Source: Actinomycetota bacterium
GTDB taxonomy: Bacteria; Actinomycetota; Aquicultoria; Aquicultorales; Aquicultoraceae
DNA length: 64,000 bases
Assembly (NCBI GenBank): GCA_018333515.1
Contig: JAGXSZ010000027.1
Span: 1 to 64,000, forward strand
Reading direction: 5' to 3'
Shown: positions 42,845 to 51,739 of the stretch, piece after piece
Layout of the letters: every line of letters starts with the position of its first letter
Numbering within the stretch: the first letter of the stretch is position 1
The notes under the pieces: generated by a model
Database searches by the model: none
Told to the model about the DNA's origin: nothing
The model's input: the letters and a program-made list of their open reading frames with translations, nothing else
Position numbers and translations under genes: made by a program

Positions 42845-44056
42845 ATGGCGGTTGAACTGAAAAACGGAATATGTTGGGTCGGTGCCGTCGATTGGTCGAT
42901 ACGGGATTTTCACGGCTACGAGACGCCGCGCGGAACCAGCTATAACAACTACCTTATCATGGATGAACAGGTGACGCTCGTCGATACGGTCAAGCACAGT
43001 TTTGTCAGCGACATGGTCGGAAACATCGAGCGCCTTGTCGACCCCGCGAAGATAAAGAACGTCATCGTCAACCACATCGAGAACGACCACGCGACCTCAC
43101 TCGGGGCCGTCATGCGGCTCGCCCCCGACGCCAATGTCTACATCACCGAGAAGGGCAAGAAGGGCATCGCGCGCTTCTTCGATATCTCGAAGTGGAACAT
43201 CAACGTCGTAAAGACGGGTGACACGCTCAACATCGGCGGCCGCAACCTGGTTTTTCTGGAGACACCGATGCTCCACTGGCCGGACTCGATGATGACCTAT
43301 ATCCCGGAGGACAAGTTGTTGATAAGCCAGGACGGTTTCGGCCAGCATATCGCCTCGGCCGAGCGCTTCGACGACGAGTATATTCACGCCCACTCCCAGG
43401 CCGAACTCGACGACGCCGTCGCCGACTACTACGCGAACATCCTCATGCCGTTCGGGTCGATAATCAAGTCGAAACTTGCCGAAGTGCAAAAACTGGGGCT
43501 CGATATCGAGATGATCGCGCCCGACCACGGCGTCATCTGGCGCAAGTTCCCGCAAAAAATCGTCCAAGATTACCTAGACATGGCCGACGGCAAAGCCGAC
43601 CTGAGTGTGGCGATCATCTACGACACCATGTGGCGGGGTACCGAGATGATGACGGTGCCGTTGACGCGGGGTATCATCGATGAGGGCGTGGCTTGCAGGG
43701 TCGTCAAGCTCAGGGCTAATGCGCGAAGCATCGCGGTCAAGGAGTTCTGGAAGGCGCGCGGGGCGCTTATCGGCACACCCACGCTAAACAACCTCATGTT
43801 CCCGACGGTCGCCTCGTTCCTGGCCTATCTGCGCGGCTTGAAACCGAAGAATCGTATCGTCGGCGCGTTCGGCAGCTATGGCTGGGGAGGCGGCGGCGTA
43901 AAGAACGTCTATGAAGAACTCGGCAAGACGGCGGTCGAGGTCTACGAGCCCGGCATCGAAGCGCACTACCGCCCGGACCCGGACGATGAGACCAAAGCCT
44001 ACGAGTACGGTCGCGACTTCGCGAAAAAGGTGAAGGAGTACCACGGGCAGTTTTAG
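42845..44056 (+). CDS. Flavodiiron protein (FprA family)
   Basis: A 403-residue protein with a metallo-beta-lactamase-like diiron domain and a C-terminal flavodoxin domain. All diiron ligands are visible: HIENDH, the His in PMLHWPDSM, the Asp in LLISQDGFG and the His in APDHGVIW. The FMN domain starts near residue 253 (VAIIYDTMWRGTEMM) and has GSYGWGGGG. It reduces oxygen to water or NO to nitrous oxide, taking electrons from rubredoxin. The ATG at 42845 sits 24 bases past the right end of the MITE-like element. Confidence 0.96.
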   Translation: MAVELKNGICWVGAVDWSIRDFHGYETPRGTSYNNYLIMDEQVTLVDTVKHSFVSDMVGNIERLVDPAKIKNVIVNHIENDHATSLGAVMRLAPDANVYITEKGKKGIARFFDISKWNINVVKTGDTLNIGGRNLVFLETPMLHWPDSMMTYIPEDKLLISQDGFGQHIASAERFDDEYIHAHSQAELDDAVADYYANILMPFGSIIKSKLAEVQKLGLDIEMIAPDHGVIWRKFPQKIVQDYLDMADGKADLSVAIIYDTMWRGTEMMTVPLTRGIIDEGVACRVVKLRANARSIAVKEFWKARGALIGTPTLNNLMFPTVASFLAYLRGLKPKNRIVGAFGSYGWGGGGVKNVYEELGKTAVEVYEPGIEAHYRPDPDDETKAYEYGRDFAKKVKEYHGQF

Positions 44057-44172
44057 CCTGCGAATCAGCCCTGAATTAAAATCCCTGATTATAATGACTT
44101 GGGAGCCGTGGTATTATTGCATATGAAACCTATCGCATAGAGACCCGTGTCTCGTAAATATCTAGTGAGAAG

Positions 44173-46446
44173 ATGACATCAGACCAGCTATCATTTGGAA
44201 ATAAGAGTAAAAAGAGCGCTTGCGCCCAGCCGGGGCAGGGGGCGCCCCCGCGGAAACTCGATACCCTCGAAGGCATTCTCGAGAACTTTGTCTTCTCCAA
44301 CGACGATAACGGATGGAGCGTGGTTCGCTTGAATGTGAAGGGCAACCGCGAGCCGGTAACCGCTGTCGGGAGCCTGCTGGGGGTTCAACCCGGAGAGAGC
44401 GTTCGGCTTGAGGGGTATTGGGTTAGCGACCGTAAATACGGCGACCAGTTTAAGGCCCAGTCGTTTACGACAATAAAGCCGGCCACTCTCGTCGGTATCG
44501 AGAAATATCTCGGCTCGGGCATGATAAAGGGAATCGGCCCGGTCATGGCGTCGCGCATGGTCAAATGCTTCGGTGTGGAGACGCTCGACGTCATCGAGGC
44601 CGACCCTTCACGCCTGCTAGAGGTGGAGGGACTCGGTAAGGTCCGCGTCGAGGGCATCCGCCGGGCCTGGCGGGAGCAGAAAGAGATAAAAGAGGTCATG
44701 ATATTCTTGCAGTCGCATGGTGTTACCACGACCTATGCGATAAAGATATATAAGGAGTACGGCAACAAGGCGATTGATATCGTCAGCGAGAACCCATATC
44801 GGCTTGCCGTCGATATCTTCGGCATAGGCTTTAGGACGGCGGACAAAATCGCATCCAACCTGGGGATTGCGGCCAACTCCCCGCGGCGCGCCGAAGCGGG
44901 GGTTTTGCATGTGCTCGGCTCCTTCAGTGAGGACGGGCATGTCTGCTGCCCGCGCAGTTTGCTCGTCGAAAAGGCCGCCGAAGTGCTCGAAATCGACGAG
45001 CACGTTGTCGAGCCCGCTGTCGATTCGCTCAGCGTAGAGGGACTTGTCGTCATCGAGAACATCGACGAGCGCGCGGTCGGGGAAGACTTGGTCGCGGTTG
45101 AAGAAACCTGCGATGAATTCGTCTACCTGCGGTCGCTCTACGCGTCCGAGGTCGGCGCGGCCAACTTGATGCGGCGGATTTTAGAATCCGACGTAGTGCG
45201 GCTCGATATCGACATGGATAAGGCGGTCGGCTGGTTCGAGCGTAAGTTTTCGATCGAGCTTGCCGGGCAGCAAAGAGATGCGATTAAGCGCGCGATAACG
45301 AGTAAGATGATGGTGGTCACGGGTGGGCCCGGTACGGGCAAGACGACGCTGATAAACGGGGTCATCCAGATACTCAAAGGAAAAGAGCGCCGCGTCTTGC
45401 TGGCGGCGCCGACCGGGCGCGCCGCCAAACGGCTGAGCGAAGCGACCGGCATGGAGGCGAAGACCATTCACCGCCTGCTCGAGTTCAGCCCGCGCTCCAT
45501 GTCTTTTGAGCGCGGGCCGGATAACCCGCTCGAGGTCGATATCCTCATTCTAGACGAGGTTTCGATGGTCGATATCGTGCTCTTCTACAATGTGCTCAAA
45601 GCCCTATCGACGACCGCTCAGGTTATTCTCGTCGGCGACGTCGACCAGCTGCCGTCGGTGGGGCCGGGCAGCGTGCTCAAGGATGTTATAGCATCGGGTC
45701 GCATCGGAGTGGTCTGCTTGACCGAAGTCTTCAGGCAAGCCCGGGAGAGCATGGTGGTAATGAACGCCCACGCCATAAATAGTGGTAAAATGCCGTATGT
45801 CAAGGACGAGGGGCACAGACGCGACTTCTTCGTCATCGAAAAAGACGAGCCCGAGGATGTCCTGGAGACGATAAAGACACTTATCACACAGCGCATACCG
45901 GCGCATTTCGGCTTCAGCCCGACAGACGATATCCAAGTGCTCACGCCTATGCACAAGGGTTTGCTCGGCACGGCCAACCTCAACAAAGAGTTCCAAGAGT
46001 TGCTCAACCCGGAGCGGGAATCTATTTCGCGGGGCAGTCGCACCTTTCGTGTCGCCGACAAAGTCATGCAGATTCGCAACAACTACGATTTAGATGTCTT
46101 CAATGGCGACATCGGCAAAATCGCATTGATTGACCAGGTCGAGCGAGTTGTGCGCGTCAACTTCGACGGCAGGATGGTCCTCTACGAGTACTCCGATTTG
46201 GACGAATTGATACTCGCCTATGCGTGCTCGGTACACAAGGCGCAGGGGAGCGAGTACCCGGTGGTCGTCTTACCGCTCCACACCCAGCATTATATGATGC
46301 TCCAGCGAAACCTACTATATACCGCGGTCACTCGCGGCAAGCGACTCGTGGTTATCGTTGGGAGCAGAAAGGCGCTGGCGATTGCGGTGAAAAACAACAA
46401 AATTCAGGATAGATTCACGCGCCTCGCCGAGAGGCTAAAGATATAG
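44173..46446 (+). CDS. recD2: RecD2-type ATP-dependent DNA helicase
   Basis: A 757-residue superfamily 1B helicase. The N-terminal part has tandem helix-hairpin-helix segments (GSGMIKGIGPVMASRMV; LEVEGLGKVRVEGI). The motor has Walker A VTGGPGTGKTTLINGV, DILILDEVSMVD, VGDVDQLPSVGPG and near the end YACSVHKAQGSEYP. RecD2 helps genome stability outside RecBCD. The first ~28 residues are poorly conserved, so the start may lie further in. A small GAGAC/GTCTC inverted repeat is 20 bases upstream. Confidence 0.95.
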   Translation: MTSDQLSFGNKSKKSACAQPGQGAPPRKLDTLEGILENFVFSNDDNGWSVVRLNVKGNREPVTAVGSLLGVQPGESVRLEGYWVSDRKYGDQFKAQSFTTIKPATLVGIEKYLGSGMIKGIGPVMASRMVKCFGVETLDVIEADPSRLLEVEGLGKVRVEGIRRAWREQKEIKEVMIFLQSHGVTTTYAIKIYKEYGNKAIDIVSENPYRLAVDIFGIGFRTADKIASNLGIAANSPRRAEAGVLHVLGSFSEDGHVCCPRSLLVEKAAEVLEIDEHVVEPAVDSLSVEGLVVIENIDERAVGEDLVAVEETCDEFVYLRSLYASEVGAANLMRRILESDVVRLDIDMDKAVGWFERKFSIELAGQQRDAIKRAITSKMMVVTGGPGTGKTTLINGVIQILKGKERRVLLAAPTGRAAKRLSEATGMEAKTIHRLLEFSPRSMSFERGPDNPLEVDILILDEVSMVDIVLFYNVLKALSTTAQVILVGDVDQLPSVGPGSVLKDVIASGRIGVVCLTEVFRQARESMVVMNAHAINSGKMPYVKDEGHRRDFFVIEKDEPEDVLETIKTLITQRIPAHFGFSPTDDIQVLTPMHKGLLGTANLNKEFQELLNPERESISRGSRTFRVADKVMQIRNNYDLDVFNGDIGKIALIDQVERVVRVNFDGRMVLYEYSDLDELILAYACSVHKAQGSEYPVVVLPLHTQHYMMLQRNLLYTAVTRGKRLVVIVGSRKALAIAVKNNKIQDRFTRLAERLKI

Positions 46447-46576
46447 TACATGTTGATGGTTATACTGAGCAACGGAGGCGTCGGGGTCAAGGATTCCATG
46501 AAGCGCACCGCCAAACCGGGTCCGCTTTCCGTAATGCGACAGATAATCGGGGTTTTACTTAATCGCCGGGGTTGAA

Positions 46577-46924
46577 TCAGACAGGCTTCCAACTCATCCC
46601 CGCCAGGGCATCATCGAGCGAGTCGTAGATGCGGATATTGTCGACTTGCGGCAGCCCGACCACGCCTATGATATACCTTACGTTTTCATCGGCGACAACC
46701 AAAGCCATGCGGCGGCCGACGCTCAGGAGCGTCTTCACCGTTGAGAAGAGGAGGCTTACGCCGGCCGTATCCATATAGATGACATCGGAGAGGTCGAGAA
46801 CGATATCCTCACCTTTACCGAGAGCCTCGTCGAGAACCTCTTTGACGCTTCGCGTGTTGTGGTGGTCGATCTCACCGGTGACGGTCACAATCGGTAGTTT
46901 TGCGTCGGTAAGGGCAATTTTCAT
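46577..46924 (-). CDS. STAS-domain anti-sigma factor antagonist-like protein
   Basis: A 115-residue STAS protein: VTVTGEIDHHNTRSVKEVLD and LDLSDVIYMDTAGVSLLFS. In SpoIIAA-like proteins a kinase phosphorylates a Ser or Thr in this DxxG loop; here it is Thr in DTAG. No anti-sigma kinase or sigma gene lies nearby, so its partners are unknown. AGGAGG precedes the ATG. It is transcribed away from the menaquinone methyltransferase gene, across a 222-base gap. Confidence 0.92.
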   Translation of the reverse strand: MKIALTDAKLPIVTVTGEIDHHNTRSVKEVLDEALGKGEDIVLDLSDVIYMDTAGVSLLFSTVKTLLSVGRRMALVVADENVRYIIGVVGLPQVDNIRIYDSLDDALAGMSWKPV

Positions 46925-47134
46925 GAGCCTCCTACTTCCCGGCTAAAACATCAGCCTCTAGATATCGCCGGCAATTACTCGTTTTATCAACTCAGAAGCG
47001 TACATGCTTATTATATTATAGCAAAACATCCGCCGTAGTCTTTTATTTTGCGCAAAATACAGCAAAATTTCAACAAAAAGACGATTGCATTGCGAGCAAG
47101 TGTCTCTCTCGTTTCTTAATCGTAATTCGTCTGT

Positions 47135-47140
47135 TATATT
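47135..47140 (+). promoter_or_regulatory. -10 box placed for a leaderless menG transcript
   Basis: TATATT fits TANNNT and ends six bases before the ATG at 47147, the position expected if transcription starts on the A of the ATG. No Shine-Dalgarno-like sequence lies before the start. Leaderless transcripts of this kind are frequent in Actinobacteria. Confidence 0.45.
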
Positions 47141-47146
47141 GAGACT

Positions 47147-47887
47147 ATGAATGAAACGAAGGACTATGCGGGGAAAGCGATACAGCCCCCCGAGCGAGTG
47201 CGAACTATGTTCGACGCTGTTTCCGGCCGTTACGACCTGTTGAACCGGATACTTACGCTCGGGCGCGACCGGCGCTGGCGAAGGCTCGCTGCCGCTAGCA
47301 CCGAAGTGTCGGCAGGCTCGGTTGTGCTGGACGCATGTTGCGGTACGGCGGACCTGGCTTTGGCGATAAACGCCGGGACGGGGGCGAGGGTCGTCGGAAT
47401 CGACTTTAGCTCGGATATGCTCAAGATAGCGAAGGAGAAGACAATCCGGGCAGGCAAGGGCGACACCATATCGTTTATAGAAGCGTCGGTCGATGACATT
47501 CCCTTTGACGACGATTCATTCGACGCTGTGACGGTCGGGTGGGGACTGAGAAACACCCCCGATTATAAGGCGGTACTCGAAGAGTTCTACCGGGTGGTGC
47601 GGCCGGGCGGAAGGATGGTTTGCCTGGAATCGACCGAACCCGAAACGGCATTGCTGAGAATTCCGTATAAATTCATACTTTCGAACATCGTACCGCCAGT
47701 GGGGAGGATGTTGTCCAAAGACTACGGCGCATATAGATATCTGTCCGACAGCATCCAGGCCTTCCCGCCACAGAAAGACCTCGTCGCGATGATGGAGAAA
47801 GCGGGCTGGGTGGATGTTTCATATCGAAATCTCTTCGGCGGCGCGGTCGCCATTCATGTTGGACGGAAACCCTCAAGCGACCTTTAA
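47147..47887 (+). CDS. menG: Demethylmenaquinone methyltransferase
   Basis: A 246-residue SAM-dependent methyltransferase of the UbiE/MenG family: VRTMFDAVSGRYDLLNRILTLG-type start (VRTMFDAVSGRYDLLNRIL), VLDACCGTADLALAI for SAM binding, and TVGWGLRNTPDYKAVLEEFY and LESTEP. It methylates demethylmenaquinone, the last step of menaquinone synthesis, implying a respiratory quinone. Ubiquinone is unlikely in this lineage. No other men genes are in the window. Its 3' end overlaps by four bases the gene on the other strand. Confidence 0.93.
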   Translation: MNETKDYAGKAIQPPERVRTMFDAVSGRYDLLNRILTLGRDRRWRRLAAASTEVSAGSVVLDACCGTADLALAINAGTGARVVGIDFSSDMLKIAKEKTIRAGKGDTISFIEASVDDIPFDDDSFDAVTVGWGLRNTPDYKAVLEEFYRVVRPGGRMVCLESTEPETALLRIPYKFILSNIVPPVGRMLSKDYGAYRYLSDSIQAFPPQKDLVAMMEKAGWVDVSYRNLFGGAVAIHVGRKPSSDL

Positions 47888-48339
47888 GGCACTGAGTGAG
47901 AGCCCGGTATGAGATCGTTCTCATCTTTGTTCTCGGCGGCCGGTTCGGACGGTGCTCTTTCAACGGCCGCGGGCGCGATGCCGCCGCCCTCCGACATCGA
48001 CGGAGCGGGTTTTGCGCCGGTATCAATGCCGCGCTCTTTAAGGTCTTTTGTCCTATCCGACTGCCATTTTGGCGTGAACTTCTGCTCTTGTCCTTCAAAT
48101 TGCCCCATGCCTTGCGGCATCGCGTTCGAGCCGTCGCGAATAACGAACGGGTTTTGCTCCTTTTTCGCCGCCGCCTCTTCTTCGTCGACTTTTGCGAAGA
48201 AATCATTTTTAGGGGATTGCAGGTTTACCTGGTTTCGGTCGATGTTGAAGAACATAAAGCCGCTGGCCCCGATGAGCATCGCGGACAGCAGCAAAATAAG
48301 CTTCTCAAAAGGGGAGCGCTTCGTTTTCTTCTTTTTCAA
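47884..48339 (-). CDS. Single-pass membrane protein, function unknown
   Basis: A 151-residue protein: a basic start (KKKKTKRSPFEKL), one membrane helix (ILLLSAMLIGASGFMFF) and an extracytoplasmic, low-complexity tail rich in Pro, Ala, Glu and Gly. I do not recognise a family. TTG at 48339 is chosen because CAGGAG sits just upstream; a TTG at 48366 would add nine residues. Converges on menG. Confidence 0.6.
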   Translation of the reverse strand: MKKKKTKRSPFEKLILLLSAMLIGASGFMFFNIDRNQVNLQSPKNDFFAKVDEEEAAAKKEQNPFVIRDGSNAMPQGMGQFEGQEQKFTPKWQSDRTKDLKERGIDTGAKPAPSMSEGGGIAPAAVERAPSEPAAENKDENDLIPGSHSVP

Positions 48340-48656
48340 AACAGTCTCCTGAATAAAGAGGAACAAACCATTCTCAATCTAATAATACCTGATTTTCACC
48401 GCAATCGGAAGCTTTACCGGCACTAAACACTCGTGAAAGTGGAAGATATCGTTTGTCGGATTTTGGCTGGGCGAGAACCTACGGTGAGCCTTTGCCCCAT
48501 ACGAAAAGTGTAAAGAATGAGGTCATTGGCCGATATTTAATATGCAAAAAGATAAAGCGCTTTGCAGTTGGGAGGCGCCACGCCGGAATGGCGATTCCAG
48601 TACGGCCTTATGTTTGTCGAGATGTCGTATGTGGAATCACCGCGGGAGGTGCGGGC

Positions 48657-48830
48657 ATGTTCAAAGACCGATGGCGATTAGAACGACGCAGAGACGACGA
48701 CTGGAAGGCCTGGACCAGGGTTGCCGAGGAAGGTCGGAGAATAAATATGGAGTTTAGCAGGGAATCGAAGCTGATTGCCGAAAAAACTAAAGAACTCGTC
48801 GATTCGATCAAAGACGACAGCGCCGCATAA
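48657..48830 (+). CDS. Small hypothetical protein
   Basis: A 57-residue, highly charged, probably helical protein (MFKDRWRLERRRDDDWKAW; ESKLIAEKTKELVDSIKDD). GGGAGGTG lies six bases before the ATG. The frame is open further upstream (to 48453) but without a ribosome site. No family recognised. The next gene starts 30 bases later, so it may share a transcript with the GlsB-like protein. Confidence 0.5.
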   Translation: MFKDRWRLERRRDDDWKAWTRVAEEGRRINMEFSRESKLIAEKTKELVDSIKDDSAA

Positions 48831-48860
48831 TGCCGTTTAATAGTTGGGAGTGATGACGGA

Positions 48861-49115
48861 ATGGGCATTCTAGCATGGATAGTTCTAGGTTTGGTCGCGG
48901 GGACGATTGCCCGACTGCTCGTCCCCGGGAAGCAGCCGGGCGGTTGCGTGACCACTATAGCCCTCGGTGTCGCGGGCGCGCTCATCGGCGGGTATATCGG
49001 CAATACGCTCACCGGTGAGGGCATTAGCGGCATTAATATTTGGAGCATATTTCTAGCGATAGTCGGTTCGGTCATCTTGATTTTCGTCTGGACCAGGCTG
49101 TTCGGCAAGGGCTAG
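48861..49115 (+). CDS. GlsB/YeaQ/YmgE family membrane protein
   Basis: An 84-residue protein with three membrane helices: ILAWIVLGLVAGTIARLL, the conserved PGKQPGGCVTTIALGVAGAL, and IFLAIVGSVILIFVW. Often named transglycosylase-associated protein, without proof of such activity; some members respond to stress. GGGAG precedes the ATG. Confidence 0.92.
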   Translation: MGILAWIVLGLVAGTIARLLVPGKQPGGCVTTIALGVAGALIGGYIGNTLTGEGISGINIWSIFLAIVGSVILIFVWTRLFGKG

Positions 49116-49187
49116 TCCGCCGATATATTTGTCACATCAAAGACTCGCGCCAATCGCGGCGCTCAAATCTTTTTTTGGGGGTTTCCA

Positions 49188-49658
49188 GTGATCGTCCTCG
49201 ATATTCCCGGCAGGGGAACGTATCAATTCAAAAGCCTGGTTCTCGATATGAACGGCACTATAGCCATCGACGGGATAATTCCCGAATCGGTAATAGAGCG
49301 CCTGCGGAAGCTCTCCGGAGGGCTTGAGGTCTACGTCATAACCGCCGACACCCATGGTCGGCTCGACTCGCAGAGAGACAAGTTACCCGCCGGCATCCAA
49401 AAGGTCACACCGCCCGGCGAGGGTCTACAGAAAGCCGAGTTTCTGGAGAATCTGGGTGCGGAGACAAGTGTGGCCGTCGGCAACGGCGCCAACGATGTCG
49501 AGATGCTCAAGTTGGCCAAACTCGCTATCGCGGTCATCGGAGGCGAAGGCTGCTCCGCCGAAGCGCTCGGGGCCGCCGATATCATAACGAAGTCACCAGA
49601 GGCCGCACTCGATCTTTTGCTCGACACCAACCGGCTTATCGCGACCTTGCGGCGATAA
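49188..49658 (+). CDS. HAD-family phosphatase, soluble P-type ATPase-like
   Basis: A 156-residue HAD protein: the nucleophile motif LVLDMNGTIAIDG, motif II VYVITADTHG, and motif IV VAVGNGANDVEMLK. The second acid of the DxDGT motif is Asn (DMNGT), as in small proteins of the COG4087 soluble P-type ATPase-like group. This suggests an acylphosphate-type chemistry like that of P-type pumps, but no substrate can be named. GTG start. Confidence 0.85.
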   Translation: MIVLDIPGRGTYQFKSLVLDMNGTIAIDGIIPESVIERLRKLSGGLEVYVITADTHGRLDSQRDKLPAGIQKVTPPGEGLQKAEFLENLGAETSVAVGNGANDVEMLKLAKLAIAVIGGEGCSAEALGAADIITKSPEAALDLLLDTNRLIATLRR

Positions 49659-49845
49659 GCCTTTCCCGAAACAAACCCCAAACCCCAAATCCAAAAAAAA
49701 AATAATCACCTTGCCGGAAAATATTTTCAATCGTTTTTTAGGCTGTGCCAACAGCCCGCTTGCTTGATTCCCGTCCGTTGTCAAAACAAATAATTCTATG
49801 AAAAACGAAAGGAAAGTGATATTTTTTGGAGAATAGTAGTTGCAG

Positions 49846-49870
49846 AGTGGAACAAAGTGGAGTAGAGTGG
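49846..49870 (+). promoter_or_regulatory. MraZ boxes: three AGTGG repeats at 10-bp period
   Basis: AGTGG occurs at 49846-49850, 49856-49860 and 49866-49870, exactly one helical turn apart and 33 bases before the mraZ start. MraZ of other bacteria binds such short direct repeats upstream of its own operon (TGGGN in E. coli, AAAGTG-type in mycoplasmas). I infer autoregulation of the dcw cluster. Confidence 0.75.
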
Positions 49871-49902
49871 TTTGTACAGTCAACGCCGAGGGGACTTGCG
49901 CA

Positions 49903-50334
49903 TTGTTTTTTGGAGAGCATTATCATTCGGTAGATGAAAAGGGAAGAATCATTCTGCCCGCGAAGTTTAGAGAAGCGTTCGCGGATGGGCTTTTCATCAC
50001 GAAATCGTTCGACAACTGTCTTCTGGTTTACACAAAAAAAGATTGGTTTGAGATAGTCGAGAAGATCAACTCGCTGCCAACGACGAAAGCGAGTGTACGG
50101 AACTACCAGCGATTCTTTATCGGTAGCGCTGTCGAGGGAGAAGTAAGCCGGCAGGGAAGGATATCGATAGCCCAGAATCTAAGGGATTTCGCGGCACTCG
50201 ATAAGGATATAGTAATTGTCGGTTTAGCGAACAAGATCGAGATTTGGGAAAAGGAGAAATACGAGGAGCACATCGCCGGCGCCGAGCAGGCCGCGGCTGA
50301 GATTGCGGAAGAAATCGCGGAATTCGGCGTATAG
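49903..50334 (+). CDS. mraZ: Transcriptional regulator MraZ
   Basis: A 143-residue protein with two AbrB-like halves. The first has FFGEHYHSVDEKGRIILPAK, the second GEVSRQGRISIAQNLRDFA, each with the DxKGR or RQGR type turn. The TTG at 49903 gives the family start (FFGEHYHS) and follows GAGGGGAC; the frame stays open further upstream, through the MraZ boxes. First gene of the dcw cluster and its likely repressor. Confidence 0.95.
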   Translation: MFFGEHYHSVDEKGRIILPAKFREAFADGLFITKSFDNCLLVYTKKDWFEIVEKINSLPTTKASVRNYQRFFIGSAVEGEVSRQGRISIAQNLRDFAALDKDIVIVGLANKIEIWEKEKYEEHIAGAEQAAAEIAEEIAEFGV

Positions 50335-50344
50335 GGCGCAAAAA

Positions 50345-51283
50345 ATGGAGTATTATCACAAACCCGTTTTGCTGGCTGAGGTCCTACGGTACTTACATTG
50401 CACTAATGGTAGCACGGTCATAGACTGCACTTTGGGCGGGGCAGGACATGCAGAGGCAATACTAGATTTGATCAAGCCGGAAGGCTACTTACTAGGGATC
50501 GACGCAGATGACGCAGCATTGGACGGAGCAAGGGTTAGACTAGCACGCTTCAGCCAGCAAATATTTTCTTTAGTAAAAGGTAATTTTAGGGATTTGGATC
50601 GAATACTGACCGCCGCGGGCCTCCATGCGGTCGACGGGGTTCTGTTCGATCTCGGGGTCTCCTCCGTACAGTTCGACAGGGCCGAGAGGGGGTTCAGTTA
50701 TCGGTTTGACGCTCCGCTCGATATGCGGATGGACCAAAACGAAGGACTGACCGCCGCCGAAATCGTCAACACCTATGGGGAAGAAGAGCTTTCACGGATT
50801 ATCAAAGAGTATGGCGAGGAAAGATGGGCGCATCGAATCGCTTCCTTAATCGTGAAAGCTAGGAGAAAGCGCCCAATCGGTACGACCTTTGAGCTGGTGG
50901 ACATCGTCAAAGACGCGATACCGGCTCCCGCCAGGCGCAAGGGAGGACATCCCGCCAAGCGGACCTTTCAAGCAATACGAATCGCGGTCAACGACGAACT
51001 CGGCATTCTCGAGAATAGTTTTAGAGATGCCGTCAGGTGGTTGAGGCCGCGGGGAAGGCTGGTCGTGATTTCGTACCATTCACTCGAGGACAAAGTCGCC
51101 AAGAGCGTAATCAATGATTTAGCAGCGGCATGTCTTTGTCCACCCGGTTTACCTGTATGTAGTTGCGGCCTCAAGCCGCAGTTGCGTGTCGTGACAAGAA
51201 AAGCAATAAGGCCGGAGCCAAAAGAGCTGGCCGATAACGCACGAGCGGAGAGCGCCCGTTTGCGGGCGGCGGAGAGACTGTAA
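50345..51283 (+). CDS. rsmH: 16S rRNA m4C1402 methyltransferase RsmH
   Basis: A 312-residue enzyme: HKPVLLAEVL at the start, the SAM site VIDCTLGGAGHAEAIL, LFDLGVSSVQFDRAERGFSY, KRTFQAIRIAVNDEL and VISYHSLEDK. It methylates N4 of C1402 in 16S rRNA. The ATG at 50345 matches the family; longer starts run into mraZ. Starts 10 bases after mraZ. Confidence 0.97.
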   Translation: MEYYHKPVLLAEVLRYLHCTNGSTVIDCTLGGAGHAEAILDLIKPEGYLLGIDADDAALDGARVRLARFSQQIFSLVKGNFRDLDRILTAAGLHAVDGVLFDLGVSSVQFDRAERGFSYRFDAPLDMRMDQNEGLTAAEIVNTYGEEELSRIIKEYGEERWAHRIASLIVKARRKRPIGTTFELVDIVKDAIPAPARRKGGHPAKRTFQAIRIAVNDELGILENSFRDAVRWLRPRGRLVVISYHSLEDKVAKSVINDLAAACLCPPGLPVCSCGLKPQLRVVTRKAIRPEPKELADNARAESARLRAAERL

Positions 51284-51286
51284 GAG

Positions 51287-51739
51287 GTGAGGACAATACA
51301 AGCAGCACAAAAAGTCGCGGTGAGACATCAGGTAAGACCCAAGGAACGGCCCGGCAAACGGCACAACCTAAGAGTTATAGACGAGAATACGCGTCGTATA
51401 TCGACGTCTAGGAGAGCATCGTCTTCAATAGAAATTCCTTTTCCGCTATTCGTCCTTTCCGTTTCGGCGCTTACGGCCTGCATTATTCTTAATGTCGCGC
51501 AACAAGCGCTCGTCTCTCAACTGAGTTATCAGACCGAGATGGTCAAAAAAGAGATTCAAATAGCCCAACAGGAACAGGACAAACTTTTGGCGCGCAAGGC
51601 AAAACTTGAGTCGCCGCAAAGAATCGAGTCGGTCGCCATTAATAAGTTGTCGATGGTTAAAGCGCCGAAGATATCGTATCTTCGGGTAGCGGTAGGCGGC
51701 CCCGAACCGGCTCATGGTAAAAATCCCGCAGGGCAATAG
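51287..51739 (+). CDS. ftsL: Cell division protein FtsL
   Basis: A 150-residue bitopic protein: a basic cytoplasmic region of ~50 residues, one membrane helix (FPLFVLSVSALTACIILNV) and a coiled-coil region (QTEMVKKEIQIAQQEQDKL). FtsL sequences vary widely; the layout and place between rsmH and ftsI support the name. GTG start. A 148-base G/T-rich gap follows, unusual in this tight cluster. Confidence 0.8.
   Translation: MRTIQAAQKVAVRHQVRPKERPGKRHNLRVIDENTRRISTSRRASSSIEIPFPLFVLSVSALTACIILNVAQQALVSQLSYQTEMVKKEIQIAQQEQDKLLARKAKLESPQRIESVAINKLSMVKAPKISYLRVAVGGPEPAHGKNPAGQ

Noticed and set aside
46447-46576. Terminator between recD2 and the STAS gene
   Set aside because: The genes converge, but I found no convincing hairpin with a U-tract in the 130 bases.
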